Shown: positions 18,628 to 29,040, counted from the first letter of the stretch. The stretch is 64,000 nucleotides of DNA from Flavobacteriaceae bacterium Ga0077528 (GCA_001464475.1 LNDX01000012.1:39556-103555), one strand, 5' to 3'. The notes: generated by a model not told the origin, from the sequence alone. Numbers and translations are program-made.

Positions 18628-19971
18628 TTAAGCTACTGCTTTTCTATTTTTACCACTTTTCATCAAACCATCATAATGCTTATTCAATAAATAAGTGTTT
18701 ATTTGTTGAATAGTATCGATTGCAACTCCAACCATAATGATTAAAGAAGTTCCACCATAGAACATAGCCCATGATTGTTGTACATCTAAACTAACTACAA
18801 TTGCTGGGAACACAGCTATTAAAGCTAAGAATAACGAACCTGGAAAAGTTACTAATGACATAATTTTATCAAGAAAATCTGCTGTTTCAACACCCGGTTT
18901 AATACCTGGTATAAAACCACCACTTCTCTTTAAATCGTCTGCCATTTTATTTGTTGGAACCGTAATCGCCGTGTAAAAGAATGTAAAGATAATGATTAAT
19001 AAAGCAAAAACTAAATTATACCATAATCCAAACATGTTGCTAAAAGCACCTGCAATAGATTGAGATGTTTCAGACTGTGAAAGACCAGCTAAAGCAGCAG
19101 GGATAAACATAATTGCTTGAGCAAAAATGATTGGCATAACACCAGCTGAATTTAATTTTAATGGAATCCATTGTCTATTACCACCCATCATATCTTGTTC
19201 AAAATCACCAGAAGTTGTTCTTCTAGCATATTGAACAGGTATCTTTCTAATTGCCATAACTAAAAGTACACAAGCAATAATTACCAACATCCAAACAATA
19301 ATTTCAATAACAAGAATCATTAAACCACCATTATTGTTGGTAACTCTTGATTGAAACTCTTGAATAAGAGCTTGAGGTAATCTTGCTAAAATACCGACCA
19401 TAATTAATAGAGATATACCATTTCCTATACCTTTATCAGTAATTTTTTCTCCTAACCACATAGCAAAAATTGTACCTGTAGTTAAAATCAAAACTGAAGA
19501 AAATAAGAAAGAAAATGAATCAAATCCTAACAAAAATGCGCTACTAGGAATGGTTCTGTACAAGTTATAAATATAACCTGGACCTTGAAGTAATGTGATA
19601 CCAATAGTTAACCAACGTGTAATTTGGTTTAATTTTTTTCTACCACTTTCACCATCCTTTTGTAATTTTTGCAAATAAGGAATTGCTATACCCATTAACT
19701 GAACAACAATTGAAGCAGAAATGTAAGGCATAATACCTAATGCAAAAACAGATGCTTTTGAAAATGCTCCACCGGTAAACATATCAAGAATTGATCCAAT
19801 TCCTTTATCTGTTTGCCCTGCAAGTCCAGAAAGCTGTGTAGCATCGATACCAGGAAGAGTTACATGAGCACCGAATCTATATACTAAAAGTAAACCCAAA
19901 GTAAACAAGATTCTGTTTCTCAACTCTTCTATTTTCCAAACATTCTTAAACGATTCAATAAAATTCTTCAT
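18628..19971 (-). CDS. secY: Preprotein translocase subunit SecY
   Basis: Channel-forming inner-membrane subunit of the Sec translocon. 447 residues, about ten predicted transmembrane helices, starting at about residue 20 ([18 protein letters not shown]). Includes the conserved cytoplasmic loop with KIPVQYARR and the later [10 protein letters not shown] segment. Sec export from this channel would feed the T9SS cargo proteins encoded elsewhere in the window. 12 nt after rplO. Confidence 0.98.
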   Translation of the reverse strand: MKNFIESFKNVWKIEELRNRILFTLGLLLVYRFGAHVTLPGIDATQLSGLAGQTDKGIGSILDMFTGGAFSKASVFALGIMPYISASIVVQLMGIAIPYLQKLQKDGESGRKKLNQITRWLTIGITLLQGPGYIYNLYRTIPSSAFLLGFDSFSFLFSSVLILTTGTIFAMWLGEKITDKGIGNGISLLIMVGILARLPQALIQEFQSRVTNNNGGLMILVIEIIVWMLVIIACVLLVMAIRKIPVQYARRTTSGDFEQDMMGGNRQWIPLKLNSAGVMPIIFAQAIMFIPAALAGLSQSETSQSIAGAFSNMFGLWYNLVFALLIIIFTFFYTAITVPTNKMADDLKRSGGFIPGIKPGVETADFLDKIMSLVTFPGSLFLALIAVFPAIVVSLDVQQSWAMFYGGTSLIIMVGVAIDTIQQINTYLLNKHYDGLMKSGKNRKAVA

Positions 19972-19983
19972 AAGGTCAGAATA

Positions 19984-20436
19984 TTATAATGTTACTGCTT
20001 CACCACCAGCAGCTTCGATAGCAGCCTTTGCAGTAGCAGTAAATTTGTGAGCAGTTACTTTTAATTTTGCTTTTAATTCACCTCTACCTAAAATTTTAAC
20101 TAATTCGGTTTTGGTAGCTAAACGGTTTTCGACTAAAACTGTAAAATCTACAGTATCAGTAACGATTCCGTTATCAACTAAAGCTTGAAGAGTGTCAAGA
20201 TTTACACCTTGATGCTCAATTCTGTTAATGTTCTTGAAACCAAACTTAGGAACACGTCTTTGAAGTGGCATTTGACCTCCTTCAAAACCAATCTTTTTAG
20301 AATATCCAGAACGAGATTTTGCTCCTTTGTGACCTCTTGCAGAAGTACCACCTTTACCAGAACCTTCTCCTCTACCAACTCTTTTATTTTGATTGTGTGT
20401 AGAACCTTCAGCAGGTTGTAAGTTACTTAAATTCAT
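19984..20436 (-). CDS. rplO: 50S ribosomal protein L15
   Basis: 150-residue large-subunit protein. N-terminal glycine- and lysine-rich extension (KRVGRGEGSGKGGTSARGHKG) and the signature segment near GFEGGQMPLQRRVPKFGF are present. 11 nt after rpmD and 12 nt before secY. Confidence 0.98.
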   Translation of the reverse strand: MNLSNLQPAEGSTHNQNKRVGRGEGSGKGGTSARGHKGAKSRSGYSKKIGFEGGQMPLQRRVPKFGFKNINRIEHQGVNLDTLQALVDNGIVTDTVDFTVLVENRLATKTELVKILGRGELKAKLKVTAHKFTATAKAAIEAAGGEAVTL

Positions 20437-20447
20437 AACTATAATTG

Positions 20448-20630
20448 TTATTTAACTTCCTCAACGGAAACTAAGTGTTTAACTTTATTTATCATTCCAA
20501 GGATTGTTGGATTTGAATCATGCTCAACAACCTGTCCCATTTTACGAAGACCTAAAGCTTCTAAACCTCTTTTTTGAGTAAGTGGACAGTTGATTTTGCT
20601 TCTAACTTGTTTTACTAATAATTTAGCCAT
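20448..20630 (-). CDS. rpmD: 50S ribosomal protein L30
   Basis: 60-residue protein with the family pattern [11 protein letters not shown], then [11 protein letters not shown] and MINKVKHLV. Its position between rpsE and rplO agrees with the spc operon order. Confidence 0.97.
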   Translation of the reverse strand: MAKLLVKQVRSKINCPLTQKRGLEALGLRKMGQVVEHDSNPTILGMINKVKHLVSVEEVK

Positions 20631-20642
20631 AATTTCCTTGAA

Positions 20643-21164
20643 TTAACCTTTAAAAACTTTCTCTAAAGAAACTCCTCTTTGTTTTGCAACAGTGTAGGCG
20701 CTTCTCATTTGTAGTAATGCATCAAAAGTTGCTTTCACCACGTTATGTGGATTTGAAGAACCTTGAGATTTTGATAATACGTCGTGAATTCCAACTGATT
20801 CAAGTACTGAACGAACAGCACCACCAGCAATAACTCCTGTACCATGAGATGCAGGCATTAAGAACACACGAGCTCCACCAAATTTACCTTTTTGTTCGTG
20901 AGGTACAGATTGACCACTCAAAGGAATTCTAACTAAGTTTTTCTTTGCATCTTCTACTGCTTTCGCAATTGCTTCAGAAACGTCTTTAGATTTTCCTAAT
21001 CCATGACCAACAACACCATTTTCATCACCTACAACAACAATTGCTGAGAACCCAAAAGCTCTACCACCTTTTGTTACTTTGGTAACACGATTTACACTTA
21101 CCAAACGATCTTTTAATTCAAGACCACTAGGTTTTACTAATTCTACATTTTTGTATTTAGACAT
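20643..21164 (-). CDS. rpsE: 30S ribosomal protein S5
   Basis: 173-residue small-subunit protein with the double-stranded-RNA-binding fold ([18 protein letters not shown], the S5 signature region) and the C-terminal domain with [15 protein letters not shown] and [12 protein letters not shown]. Mutations of this protein affect decoding accuracy in other bacteria. Confidence 0.98.
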   Translation of the reverse strand: MSKYKNVELVKPSGLELKDRLVSVNRVTKVTKGGRAFGFSAIVVVGDENGVVGHGLGKSKDVSEAIAKAVEDAKKNLVRIPLSGQSVPHEQKGKFGGARVFLMPASHGTGVIAGGAVRSVLESVGIHDVLSKSQGSSNPHNVVKATFDALLQMRSAYTVAKQRGVSLEKVFKG

Positions 21165-21170
21165 AATATA

Positions 21171-21524
21171 TTAGAATTTAAGTCCAGCGGCTCTAGCGCC
21201 TTCTGCTAATGATTTAATACGACCGTGATATAAATAACCTCCTCTATCGAATGTTACTGAATCTATACCGGCTTTTAACGCTTTTTCAGCAACAAGTTTT
21301 CCAACCGCTGTTGCAACTTCTACGTTAGTACCTTTAATATCCGCTCCTTTATCTCTAGATGAAGCAGCTAATAAAGTAACACCATTTACATCGTCAATTA
21401 GCTGTGCGTAGATTTCTTTATTACTTCTGAATACAGAAAGTCTTGGTCTAGCAGCAGTACCGCTAACAATCTTTCTTATTCTATACTGGATTCTCTGTCT
21501 TCTTTCAGATTTTGTTAATGACAT
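21171..21524 (-). CDS. rplR: 50S ribosomal protein L18
   Basis: 117-residue 5S rRNA-binding protein. Typical elements: the basic N-terminus [32 protein letters not shown] and the C-terminal [22 protein letters not shown] (split here only for reading). 11 nt after rplF. Confidence 0.97.
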   Translation of the reverse strand: MSLTKSERRQRIQYRIRKIVSGTAARPRLSVFRSNKEIYAQLIDDVNGVTLLAASSRDKGADIKGTNVEVATAVGKLVAEKALKAGIDSVTFDRGGYLYHGRIKSLAEGARAAGLKF

Positions 21525-21535
21525 AACCTTTATTT

Positions 21536-22078
21536 TTAAGCTGATTTACCTGCTTTTCTTCTTAATACTTCACCTACAAACTTGATACCTTTTCCTTTGT
21601 ATGGTTCTGGTCTACGGAAATTTCTAATTTTCGCAGTAATAGCACCTAAAAGTTGTTTATCATAAGATGTAAGTTTTACGATAGGGTTTTTACCTTTTTC
21701 AGAAATAGTTTCTAAAGTAACTTCTTTAGCAACTTCTAAAATGATATTGTGAGAAAAACCTAAAGCTAAATCAAGTTTTTGTCCTTGATTTGAAGCTCTG
21801 TATCCCACACCCACAAGCTCTAATTCTTTAGTAAAACCAGTTGATACTCCAACAATCATATTATTGATTAATGATCTGTACAAACCATGTTTAGCTCTAT
21901 GATCTTTGTGGTCAGATGATCTTTCCACAATTACTTGACCTTCTTCTAACTTTACAGTAACGTCCGAAAACTCCTGAGTTAGTTGTCCTAATTTTCCTTT
22001 TACTGTAACCAATCCTTCTTTAACTTCTACAGTTACACCAGCTGGAACTACAATTGGATTTTTTCCTATTCTTGACAT
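21536..22078 (-). CDS. rplF: 50S ribosomal protein L6
   Basis: 180-residue protein of two duplicated domains near the factor-binding site. [15 protein letters not shown] begins the first and the C-terminal [14 protein letters not shown] signature closes the second. 17 nt after rpsH. Confidence 0.98.
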   Translation of the reverse strand: MSRIGKNPIVVPAGVTVEVKEGLVTVKGKLGQLTQEFSDVTVKLEEGQVIVERSSDHKDHRAKHGLYRSLINNMIVGVSTGFTKELELVGVGYRASNQGQKLDLALGFSHNIILEVAKEVTLETISEKGKNPIVKLTSYDKQLLGAITAKIRNFRRPEPYKGKGIKFVGEVLRRKAGKSA

Positions 22079-22095
22079 TGTCGCTTAGCTTTAAA

Positions 22096-22494
22096 TTAGT
22101 ATACGTAACAAATTACTTCTCCACCAACATTCAATTGCTTAGCTTGTTTTCCTGTCATCAAACCTTTTGATGTAGAAACAATAGCAATACCCAAACCATT
22201 TAAGATTCTTGGTAATTTTGAAGCACCTGCGTACTTACGTAAACCTGGTTTACTAATTCTTTGGATGTCTTTAATTACAGGCTCTTTAGTATCTTTATCA
22301 TACTTCAAAGCAATTTTGATAGAACCTTGAACGGTTGAATCCTCAAATTTGTAACTTAAGATATATCCTTGATCGAATAAAATCTTTGTGATTTCTTTTT
22401 TAAGATTAGAAGCTGGAATCTCAACCACTTTGTGGTTAGCTCTAACAGCATTTCTGACTCTCGTAAGATAATCTGCAATCGGATCTGTATACAT
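22096..22494 (-). CDS. rpsH: 30S ribosomal protein S8
   Basis: 132-residue 16S rRNA-binding protein with YTDPIADYLTRVRNA at the start and the C-terminal signature GIAIVSTSKGLMTGKQAK. In E. coli S8 is the translational repressor of the spc operon. Here it is preceded by an exceptional 141-nt spacer containing a strong stem-loop, so autoregulation at this point is plausible. Confidence 0.98.
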   Translation of the reverse strand: MYTDPIADYLTRVRNAVRANHKVVEIPASNLKKEITKILFDQGYILSYKFEDSTVQGSIKIALKYDKDTKEPVIKDIQRISKPGLRKYAGASKLPRILNGLGIAIVSTSKGLMTGKQAKQLNVGGEVICYVY

Positions 22495-22568
22495 ATTTAT
22501 TAAAATTCGGCTACGGTTTTCAAAAGAACTATTCTATTGAACCTGAAGCCATTAAACTCAATTTTTAA

Positions 22569-22622
22569 AGCAGATAATTGCACGTTACCGGCAAAAATCC
22601 GGCAAATGTACAATTATCTGCT
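22569..22622 (-). promoter_or_regulatory. Long stem-loop in the rpsN-rpsH spacer
   Basis: Twelve perfectly complementary bases (AGCAGATAATTG at 22569-22580 and CAATTATCTGCT at 22611-22622) enclose a 30-base loop. The loop has two direct TTTGCCGG/TTTTGCCGG units whose CCGG cores can pair with each other, and a minus-strand TACATTTG (22603-22610) resembling a -7 promoter element. It is the main structure in the 141-nt gap before rpsH. Candidate r-protein mRNA element, attenuator or internal promoter. Confidence 0.65.
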
Positions 22623-22635
22623 GAAATAAACTAAT

Positions 22636-22905
22636 TTACCAACTAGCTTTTTTAACACCTGGAATTAATCCTTGGTTTGCCATCTCACGGAATGTAACAC
22701 GTGAAATACCGAATTGACGCATATAACCTCTTGGTCTACCTGTCAATTTACAACGATTGTGTAAACGAACTGGTGAAGCATTTTTAGGTAATTTTTGTAA
22801 ACCTTCATAGTCTCCAGCTTCTAATAAAGCTTTTCTCTTTTCAGCATACTTAGCTACCGTTTTTTCTCTTTTAACCTCGCGGGCTTTCATTGATTCTTTA
22901 GCCAT
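22636..22905 (-). CDS. rpsN: 30S ribosomal protein S14
   Basis: 89-residue small-subunit head protein. It is the long zinc-free type: the C-terminal half has [20 protein letters not shown] with a single Cys instead of the CxxC pairs of zinc-binding S14. 3 nt after rplE. The spacer that follows is unusually long. Confidence 0.98.
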   Translation of the reverse strand: MAKESMKAREVKREKTVAKYAEKRKALLEAGDYEGLQKLPKNASPVRLHNRCKLTGRPRGYMRQFGISRVTFREMANQGLIPGVKKASW

Positions 22906-22908
22906 GTC

Positions 22909-23460
22909 TTAATTCTTTTTAAAAGGTAAACCTAATTCTGCTAATAATGATTTTGCTTCTTTATCAGTTGCTGCTGAAGTTACAAAAGTAATATCCATAC
23001 CTGAAATTTTGTTTACTTTATCAATATCAATTTCTGGGAAAATGATTTGTTCCAAAACACCAAGATTATAATTACCTCTTCCGTCAAATCCAGTAGCTTT
23101 GATTCCGCTAAAATCTCTTACACGTGGTAAAGCTGAAGTAATAAGTCTATCTAAAAACTCATACATTCTTTCGCCACGTAAAGTAACTTTAGCACCAATA
23201 GGCATTCCTTTTCTTAATTTGAATGACGCTACGTCTTTTTTGGAAATTGTAGCTAACGCTTTTTGACCAGTAATTTTAGTTAATTCATCTACTGCGTAGT
23301 CAACTAACTTTTTATCTGATACAGCTGCACCAACTCCACGGCTAATAACGATTTTTTCAAGTTTAGGAACTTGCATTACGTTTTTATAACCGAACTCTTC
23401 TTTAAGAGCTGCAATTACTCTGCTCTTATACTCTTCTTTTAGTCTAGGGATATATGCCAT
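22909..23460 (-). CDS. rplE: 50S ribosomal protein L5
   Basis: 183-residue 5S rRNA-binding protein of the central protuberance. Contains [16 protein letters not shown] and [20 protein letters not shown]. Starts 2 nt after the rplX stop, so translation is probably coupled. Confidence 0.98.
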   Translation of the reverse strand: MAYIPRLKEEYKSRVIAALKEEFGYKNVMQVPKLEKIVISRGVGAAVSDKKLVDYAVDELTKITGQKALATISKKDVASFKLRKGMPIGAKVTLRGERMYEFLDRLITSALPRVRDFSGIKATGFDGRGNYNLGVLEQIIFPEIDIDKVNKISGMDITFVTSAATDKEAKSLLAELGLPFKKN

Positions 23461-23462
23461 AA

Positions 23463-23777
23463 CTATAATACTTGATTTGATTTTTTAGAAAATCTCACTT
23501 TCTTATCTCCTTCTACTCTTGTTCCTGTTTTTGTAGCTTCTTTAGATTTTGGATCTATTAAAGACAAATTAGAAATATGAATAGGAGCTTCTTTCTTAAC
23601 GATTCCTCCTTGAGGGTTTTTTGCACTTGGTTTAGTATGTTTCGAAACCATGTTAGCACCTTCAACAATCGCTTTATTTTTCTCACGGTCAACTTTAAGA
23701 ACTTTACCTTCAGCACCTTTATGGTCTCCAGCAATAACTCTTACTACGTCACCTGATTTTATTTTTAACTTTGTCAT
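23463..23777 (-). CDS. rplX: 50S ribosomal protein L24
   Basis: Assembly-initiating large-subunit protein with an N-terminal KOW motif ([18 protein letters not shown]). 104 residues from [10 protein letters not shown]; an ATG one codon earlier (23780) is equally possible. 2 nt before rplE. Confidence 0.97.
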   Translation of the reverse strand: MTKLKIKSGDVVRVIAGDHKGAEGKVLKVDREKNKAIVEGANMVSKHTKPSAKNPQGGIVKKEAPIHISNLSLIDPKSKEATKTGTRVEGDKKVRFSKKSNQVL

Positions 23778-23788
23778 CATTAATCGAA

Positions 23789-24157
23789 TTAAAGCACTTC
23801 AGGTGCTAATGATACAATTTTCATGAATTGTTTTTCACGAAGTTCTCTGGCAACCGGACCAAAAACACGAGTTCCTCTCATTTCACCAGCAGCATTTAAC
23901 AATACACATGCGTTATCGTCAAATCTGATATAAGATCCATCAGCTCTTCTCACTTCTTTTTTGGTACGTACAACAACTGCAGTAGAAACAGCACCTTTTT
24001 TAACGTTTCCATTTGGTGTTGCATCTTTAATAGACACTACAATTTTATCTCCAACAGAGGCATAACGACGTTTCGTTCCTCCTAAAACACGGATAGTCAA
24101 AACTTCTTTTGCTCCTGTGTTATCTGCTACTTTTAATCTAGATTCCTGTTGTACCAT
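23789..24157 (-). CDS. rplN: 50S ribosomal protein L14
   Basis: 122-residue intersubunit-bridge protein. Highly conserved: [19 protein letters not shown], then [18 protein letters not shown] and [13 protein letters not shown]. Starts 2 nt after rpsQ. Confidence 0.98.
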
Positions 24158-24159
24158 AA

Positions 24160-24420
24160 CTATTTCGCTCTTTCAATGATTTCAACTAATCTCCAACATT
24201 TCAACTTAGATAAAGGTCTTGTTTCCATGATCTTTACTGTATCACCAATGTTACAGTCATTTGTTTCGTCGTGTGCAACATATTTTTTAGTTTTTAACAC
24301 GAACTTACCATACATTGGATGCTTTACTCTTCTTGTTTCAGAAACAACAATAGATTTCTCCATTTTGTTGCTAGTAACCACACCAATTCTTTCTTTTCTT
24401 AAATTTCTTTTATCTTCCAT
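24160..24420 (-). CDS. rpsQ: 30S ribosomal protein S17
   Basis: 86-residue OB-fold protein binding the 5' domain of 16S rRNA. Contains [19 protein letters not shown], then [10 protein letters not shown] and [20 protein letters not shown]. 11 nt after rpmC. Confidence 0.97.
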   Translation of the reverse strand: MEDKRNLRKERIGVVTSNKMEKSIVVSETRRVKHPMYGKFVLKTKKYVAHDETNDCNIGDTVKIMETRPLSKLKCWRLVEIIERAK

Positions 24421-24431
24421 CGTTCAGCAGA

Positions 24432-24620
24432 TTACAATTCTCTTTTGCTTAATTCAGTTGCCAATCTTGCTACCGCTCTTCTCATTGTTCTAATTTGAAG
24501 TGGGTTTTGAATTGGTGAAATAGCGTGAGCGGTTTTTAATTCAGCGTATGTTTTTTTTACTTCACTAAGTTTAACTTGTAACTCAGCTGTAGACAGACTA
24601 ATAATTTCTGATTGTTTCAT
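24432..24620 (-). CDS. rpmC: 50S ribosomal protein L29
   Basis: 62-residue two-helix protein at the exit tunnel. Start is set at MKQSEIISLSTAEL, 13 nt after the rplP stop; the frame is open 32 codons further but that part overlaps rplP. C-terminal QIRTMRRAVARLATELSKRE is typical of the family. Confidence 0.96.
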   Translation of the reverse strand: MKQSEIISLSTAELQVKLSEVKKTYAELKTAHAISPIQNPLQIRTMRRAVARLATELSKREL

Positions 24621-24633
24621 AATTTTATATATA

Positions 24634-25059
24634 TTATGCTTCGAAATCTCTAGCAACAACAAACTTAGTTTTAACTGGAAGCTTTTGAGCCGCAAGACGT
24701 AATGCCTCTTTTGCAACTGCTAAAGGTACTCCTCCAACTTCAAACATAATTTTTCCGGGTTTAACAACGGCAGCCCAATATTCTACGGCACCTTTACCTT
24801 TACCCATACGTACCTCAAGAGGTTTCTTTGTTATAGGTTTGTCTGGAAATACATTAATCCAAAGTTGTCCTTCTCTTTTCATAAAACGAGTTGCAGCAAT
24901 ACGCGCAGCTTCTATTTGACGTGAAGTTAAAAATACACCTTTTTCATGTACAGATTTAATTCCAAACATTCCACTTGAAAGCATGTGTCCTCTTTGAGAA
25001 ACACCTTTCATTCTACCTTTTTGTACCTTACGGTATTTTGTTCTTTTAGGCTGTAACAT
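24634..25059 (-). CDS. rplP: 50S ribosomal protein L16
   Basis: 141-residue protein at the A-site region of the large subunit. Begins [19 protein letters not shown] and includes the signatures [20 protein letters not shown] and [18 protein letters not shown]. 19 nt after rpsC. Confidence 0.98.
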   Translation of the reverse strand: MLQPKRTKYRKVQKGRMKGVSQRGHMLSSGMFGIKSVHEKGVFLTSRQIEAARIAATRFMKREGQLWINVFPDKPITKKPLEVRMGKGKGAVEYWAAVVKPGKIMFEVGGVPLAVAKEALRLAAQKLPVKTKFVVARDFEA

Positions 25060-25078
25060 TTTTCTTTAATTTAAAAAA

Positions 25079-25834
25079 TTACTTTCTTTTACGTGCATCT
25101 GGTTTACCACCTTTGTTGAATGGTTTTCTATCTCCTCTAGGAGAGTCTCCACCTTTTCCACCAGAAGCTTGCTTTTTATCCATTCCAACTAGTGGAGATA
25201 AATCACGTTTTCCGTAAACCTCACCTTTCATGATCCATACTTTGATTCCCATTCTACCATAAGTAGTATGAGCTTCACCAAGTGCGTAATCAATATCAGC
25301 TCTGAAAGTTGACAAAGGAATTCTTCCTTCTTTAAAACCTTCTGAACGTGCCATTTCAGCACCATTCAAACGACCTGAAATCAAAACTTTAATACCTTCT
25401 GCATTCATACGCATTGCTGCTGCGATAGCCATTTTAATAGCTCTTCTGTATGAAATACGGCTTTCGATTTGACGAGCAATACTTGTTGCAACTAAATAAG
25501 CATCTAACTCAGGTCTTTTAATTTCAAAGATGTTGATTTGAACTTCTTTGTCAGTAATTTTCTTAAGTTCTTCTTTCAACTTGTCTACCTCTTGTCCGCC
25601 TTTTCCGATAATGATACCAGGTCTAGCAGTAGTGATAGTAACGGTTACAAGTTTCAAAGTTCTCTCGATGATTACTTTTGATACACTAGCTTTTGATAAA
25701 CGAGCATGAATATACTTTCTGATTTTATAATCTTCAGCGATTTTATCACCGTAATCATTTCCACCATACCAGTTTGAATCCCATCCTCTGATGATACCAA
25801 GTCTGTTTCCTATTGGATTTGTCTTTTGTCCCAT
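25079..25834 (-). CDS. rpsC: 30S ribosomal protein S3
   Basis: 251-residue protein at the mRNA entry channel. The type II KH domain with [14 protein letters not shown] and the C-terminal domain with [18 protein letters not shown] are intact. The last 40 residues form a Gly, Lys and Arg-rich tail ([20 protein letters not shown]), longer than the E. coli protein. Confidence 0.98.
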   Translation of the reverse strand: MGQKTNPIGNRLGIIRGWDSNWYGGNDYGDKIAEDYKIRKYIHARLSKASVSKVIIERTLKLVTVTITTARPGIIIGKGGQEVDKLKEELKKITDKEVQINIFEIKRPELDAYLVATSIARQIESRISYRRAIKMAIAAAMRMNAEGIKVLISGRLNGAEMARSEGFKEGRIPLSTFRADIDYALGEAHTTYGRMGIKVWIMKGEVYGKRDLSPLVGMDKKQASGGKGGDSPRGDRKPFNKGGKPDARKRK

Positions 25835-25839
25835 CTTAA

Positions 25840-26250
25840 TTAATTTGCTTGTGTGTTATCTAATTGTCCTAATACGATTGTAACGTGATTAGAACGTTTT
25901 CTAATTCTGTGTGCTCTTCCTTGTGGTGCTGGACGAAGTCTTTTCAACATCATTCCACCGTCAACACGGATTTCTTTTACAAATAAGCCTGCTTCAGCTA
26001 CATTACCTTCACTATTTTTTTGCTCCCAGTTATTGATTGCAGATAATAATAGTTTTTCTAATTTGCGTGAAGCTTCTTTTGAGCTAAATCTTAATACATT
26101 TAAAGCTCTTTCCACTTTCTGACCTCTTACCAAGTCTGCTACTAAGCGCATTTTTCTAGGTGAAGTAGGGCAGTTATTTAATTTAGCAAAAGCTATAGAC
26201 TTATTAGCCTCTTTTCTTGCGTCTGCTGATTCTCTTTTACGAACTCCCAT
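25840..26250 (-). CDS. rplV: 50S ribosomal protein L22
   Basis: 136-residue protein whose loop lines the exit tunnel. Contains [19 protein letters not shown], the hairpin region [20 protein letters not shown] and [10 protein letters not shown]. The tunnel loop, a macrolide-resistance hotspot elsewhere, looks wild type. 6 nt after rpsS, 5 nt before rpsC. Confidence 0.97.
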   Translation of the reverse strand: MGVRKRESADARKEANKSIAFAKLNNCPTSPRKMRLVADLVRGQKVERALNVLRFSSKEASRKLEKLLLSAINNWEQKNSEGNVAEAGLFVKEIRVDGGMMLKRLRPAPQGRAHRIRKRSNHVTIVLGQLDNTQAN

Positions 26251-26256
26251 TGCTTC

Positions 26257-26535
26257 TTATTTTTTACCTTTATTTTTTGCTCCAGCATGACCTCTAAATG
26301 ATCTTGTTGGTGAAAACTCTCCTAATTTGTGACCTACCATGTTCTCAGTTACATAAACTGGAACAAATTGACGACCATTGTGTACTGCGATAGTTTGTCC
26401 TACGAAATCTGGTGTAATCATTGAAGCTCTAGACCATGTCTTAACAACTCCTTTGTTTCCTCCAGCAATATTTTCTTGAACTTTTTTATCTAATTTGTAG
26501 TGTACAAAAGGTCCTTTTTTTAATGAACGTGCCAT
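26257..26535 (-). CDS. rpsS: 30S ribosomal protein S19
   Basis: 92-residue small-subunit head protein. [15 protein letters not shown] at the start and the signature [20 protein letters not shown] at the end are typical. 10 nt after rplB. Confidence 0.98.
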   Translation of the reverse strand: MARSLKKGPFVHYKLDKKVQENIAGGNKGVVKTWSRASMITPDFVGQTIAVHNGRQFVPVYVTENMVGHKLGEFSPTRSFRGHAGAKNKGKK

Positions 26536-26545
26536 GTCTATCTAA

Positions 26546-27370
26546 TTATTTCTTTCTGCGTTCAACAATATACTTATTACTCGGGTTAACTTTAGAACGA
26601 GTTCTATAACCTTTAGCAGGAAGACCTTTTCTAGAACGTGGGTGACCTCCAGATGAACGTCCTTCACCACCACCCATTGGGTGATCAACAGGGTTCATAG
26701 CTACCGGTCTTGTTCTTGGTCTTCTTCCTAACCATCTTGTTCTACCTGCTTTACCAGATACAATTAATTGATGATCAGAATTAGATACTGCTCCAATTGT
26801 AGCTGAACAGGTTAACAAGATTAATCTTGTTTCACCTGATGGCATTTTAATTGTAGCGTATTTACCATCTCTTGCCATTAATTGAGCAAAAGTACCTGCA
26901 CTTCTAGCAATAGTAGCACCTTGACCAGGACGTAATTCAATACATGAAATTACTGTTCCTAGAGGAATTTTACTCAATGGTAAAGTATTCCCTATTTCTG
27001 GAGCTGCACCTTCACCAGATACAACAGTTTGTCCTACTTGTAAACCGTTTTGAGCAACGATATACGTTTTCTCTCCATCAGCATACCATAATAATGCGAT
27101 AAAAGCAGTTCTGTTTGGATCATACTCAATTGATTTCACTGTAGCTGGAATTCCAACTTTAGTTCTTTTGAAATCAATGATACGATATCTTTGTTTGTGA
27201 CCACCGCCTGTATAACGCATGGTCATTTTTCCTTGACTATTTCTACCTCCTGAGTTTTTTATCGGTGCGATCAAAGATCTCTCCGGCTTATCAGTTGTAA
27301 TGGCGTCAAAACCATTAACAACTCTAAAACGCTGACCCGGGGTAATAGGTTTTAATTTTCTTACTGACAT
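26546..27370 (-). CDS. rplB: 50S ribosomal protein L2
   Basis: 274-residue primary 23S rRNA-binding protein near the peptidyl-transferase centre. Contains [20 protein letters not shown], the signature [20 protein letters not shown] with the functionally important His, and a basic tail ending VERRKK. 9 nt after rplW. Confidence 0.98.
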   Translation of the reverse strand: MSVRKLKPITPGQRFRVVNGFDAITTDKPERSLIAPIKNSGGRNSQGKMTMRYTGGGHKQRYRIIDFKRTKVGIPATVKSIEYDPNRTAFIALLWYADGEKTYIVAQNGLQVGQTVVSGEGAAPEIGNTLPLSKIPLGTVISCIELRPGQGATIARSAGTFAQLMARDGKYATIKMPSGETRLILLTCSATIGAVSNSDHQLIVSGKAGRTRWLGRRPRTRPVAMNPVDHPMGGGEGRSSGGHPRSRKGLPAKGYRTRSKVNPSNKYIVERRKK

Positions 27371-27379
27371 CTTAATTTA

Positions 27380-27670
27380 TTAGATATTGTTGTAAAAATC
27401 TATTGTTTCTCCTTCTTGTACTTGAACAATTGCTTTTTTATAAGCATTTGACTTTCCACTTATCAAACCACTTTTAGTGTATTTAGTAGTTCTATCTGGT
27501 CTAACATTCATTGTATTAACACTAACAACAGACACTCCATAAGTAGCTTCAACAGCTTTCTTAATTTGTACTTTGTTAGCTTTTTTATCTACAACGAAAC
27601 CAAAACGATTGAAAACCTCACCATCTTTGGTGATTTTTTCTGTAATAATAGGTTTAACTATGATACTCAT
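27380..27670 (-). CDS. rplW: 50S ribosomal protein L23
   Basis: 96-residue exit-tunnel protein, docking site for trigger factor and SRP. Shows IVKPIITEKITKDGE, FVVDKKANKVQIKKAVEATY and VSVVSVNTMNVR. 6 nt after the rplD stop. Confidence 0.97.
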   Translation of the reverse strand: MSIIVKPIITEKITKDGEVFNRFGFVVDKKANKVQIKKAVEATYGVSVVSVNTMNVRPDRTTKYTKSGLISGKSNAYKKAIVQVQEGETIDFYNNI

Positions 27671-27676
27671 GGCTTG

Positions 27677-28277
27677 TTATTTACTTAAATTTTCTTCAAT
27701 TCCTTCTAAAGAACCCTCTAAAAGAACTAAATTATTAGCATTTAAAATAGCATAAGTGCTTAACTCAGAGTTAGTTACAACGCTAGATGCTTTTAAATTG
27801 CGTGACGACAAATATACATTTTTATTTGAATCACCCAACACTATTAGAGATTTTTTATTTTCTAACCCTAAGGCTTTCAAAACACTAATGAATTTTTTAG
27901 TATTTGGAGTTTCAAAATTAAAATCTTCTACTACGATTAAATTTGACTCTTTAGCTTTCAAAGAGAAGGCAGATTTTCTTGCCAATCTTTTCAAACTTTT
28001 ATTCAATTTAAAAGAATAACTTCTTGGTCTAGGTCCGAAGATAGTTCCTCCTCCTTTAAAAACTGGAGATTTTTTACTACCTGCACGAGCTGTACCAGTA
28101 CCTTTTTGTTTTTTAATCTTACGAGTAGAACCTGCAACTTCAGCTCTTTCTTTAGCTTTGTGCGTTCCTTGTCTTTGATTAGCAAGATATTGCTTTACAT
28201 CAAGATATACTGCGTGATTATTTGGCTCAATTGCGAAAAGTTTCTTTTCCGTTGATGTCTAATACTTTTACTTCCAT
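27677..28277 (-). CDS. rplD: 50S ribosomal protein L4, frameshifted in this sequence
   Basis: Large-subunit assembly and tunnel protein. The start ([13 protein letters not shown] at 28277, sharing one base with the rplC stop) and the body (FAIEPNNHAVYLDVKQYLAN to the C-terminus, including KQKGTGTARAGSKKSP and GPRPRSYSFKLNK) are both present but in different frames. From the ATG the reading stops at a TGA after 16 codons. Flavobacterial L4 proteins as I know them have about ten more residues (a GRKVxLxxxV-type stretch) between the two parts; loss of about 29 nt would explain both the missing residues and the shift. L4 is essential, so a sequencing or assembly error is likely; a real deletion with rescue by +1 slippage is less likely. 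Confidence 0.9.
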
Positions 28278-28894
28278 TACTTCTGAATGATTACATAAGA
28301 GTTTTTGCATCCAGGAATAGCTCCTTTAACAACAAGTAGATTCTTTTCAGCAACTACTTTCAAAACTCTAAGATTTTGTACTTTTACATTTTCACCACCC
28401 ATTCTTCCAGCCATACGCATTCCTTTGAATACACGTGATGGATAAGAAGATGCTCCTACAGAACCTGGCGCTCTTAATCGGTTATGTTGACCATGTGTAG
28501 CTTGTCCAACACCACCAAAACCGTGACGTTTTACAACACCTTGGAAACCTTTACCTTTAGAAACACCTTGTACATCAACAAATTCTCCTTCGCTGAATAC
28601 CTCAACAGTGACATTGTCACCTAATTTAAACTCACCTTCAAACCCTTGGAATTCAACGACTTTCTTTTTAGCAGAAGTACCAGCTTTTTTAAAGTGACCT
28701 AAGTCAGCTTTAGTAGCATGTTTTTCTGTTTTGTCATCGAAACCAAGTTGAAGAGCTTCATACCCGTCAACCTCATTGGTTCTGACTTGGGTAACGACAC
28801 AAGGTCCAGCTTCGATTACTGTACAAGGAACGTTCTTCCCGTTTTCATCGAAAATGCTAGTCATGCCGATTTTTCTTCCAATTAACCCAGACAT
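28277..28894 (-). CDS. rplC: 50S ribosomal protein L3
   Basis: 205-residue assembly-initiator protein. Start set at [19 protein letters not shown] (the frame is open three codons further to a TTG). The L3 signature around [19 protein letters not shown] and [15 protein letters not shown], with the conserved Gln methylation region, is intact. First gene after a terminator and a good promoter, so it heads the S10-spc-alpha transcript here. Its stop overlaps the rplD start by one base. Confidence 0.97.
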   Translation of the reverse strand: MSGLIGRKIGMTSIFDENGKNVPCTVIEAGPCVVTQVRTNEVDGYEALQLGFDDKTEKHATKADLGHFKKAGTSAKKKVVEFQGFEGEFKLGDNVTVEVFSEGEFVDVQGVSKGKGFQGVVKRHGFGGVGQATHGQHNRLRAPGSVGASSYPSRVFKGMRMAGRMGGENVKVQNLRVLKVVAEKNLLVVKGAIPGCKNSYVIIQK

Positions 28895-28955
28895 ATTAAA
28901 CAATTTATTAATTAATTAATTTTGAGAACGATACATACCGTCTCTTTTGAGGGTG

Positions 28956-28986
28956 CAAATATACAACTAATATTGCAACCACCAAA
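28956..28986 (-). promoter_or_regulatory. Promoter of the rplC-to-rplQ transcript
   Basis: On the minus strand TTTG (28986-28983), 19 bases, then TATATTTG (28963-28956), an excellent match to the Bacteroidota consensus TTTG-N17 to 23-TAnnTTTG. About 60 nt before the rplC ATG, and directly after the terminator that follows rpsJ. Confidence 0.75.
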
Positions 28987-29001
28987 TATTATTTTAAAGT
29001 T

Positions 29002-29040
29002 TAAAAAAACCGCTAAGTAAGTGCTACTTTAGCGGTTTTA
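29002..29040 (-). terminator. Terminator after rpsJ
   Basis: A perfect 10-bp stem (29007-29016 with 29029-29038, core CCGCTAA) and T-run on the minus strand, 22 nt after the rpsJ stop. It separates rpsL-rpsG-fusA-rpsJ from rplC onward. Confidence 0.9.

Noticed and set aside
28003..28185. 60-residue frame in the rplD region
   Set aside because: Out-of-frame reading of rplD; the family sequence is in a different frame.
28240..28256. Programmed +1 frameshifting in rplD as the main explanation
   Set aside because: A TTT-C slip followed by a rare CGC codon and a nearby stop is suggestive, but the product would still lack about ten residues conserved in homologues, so deletion or sequence error is simpler.
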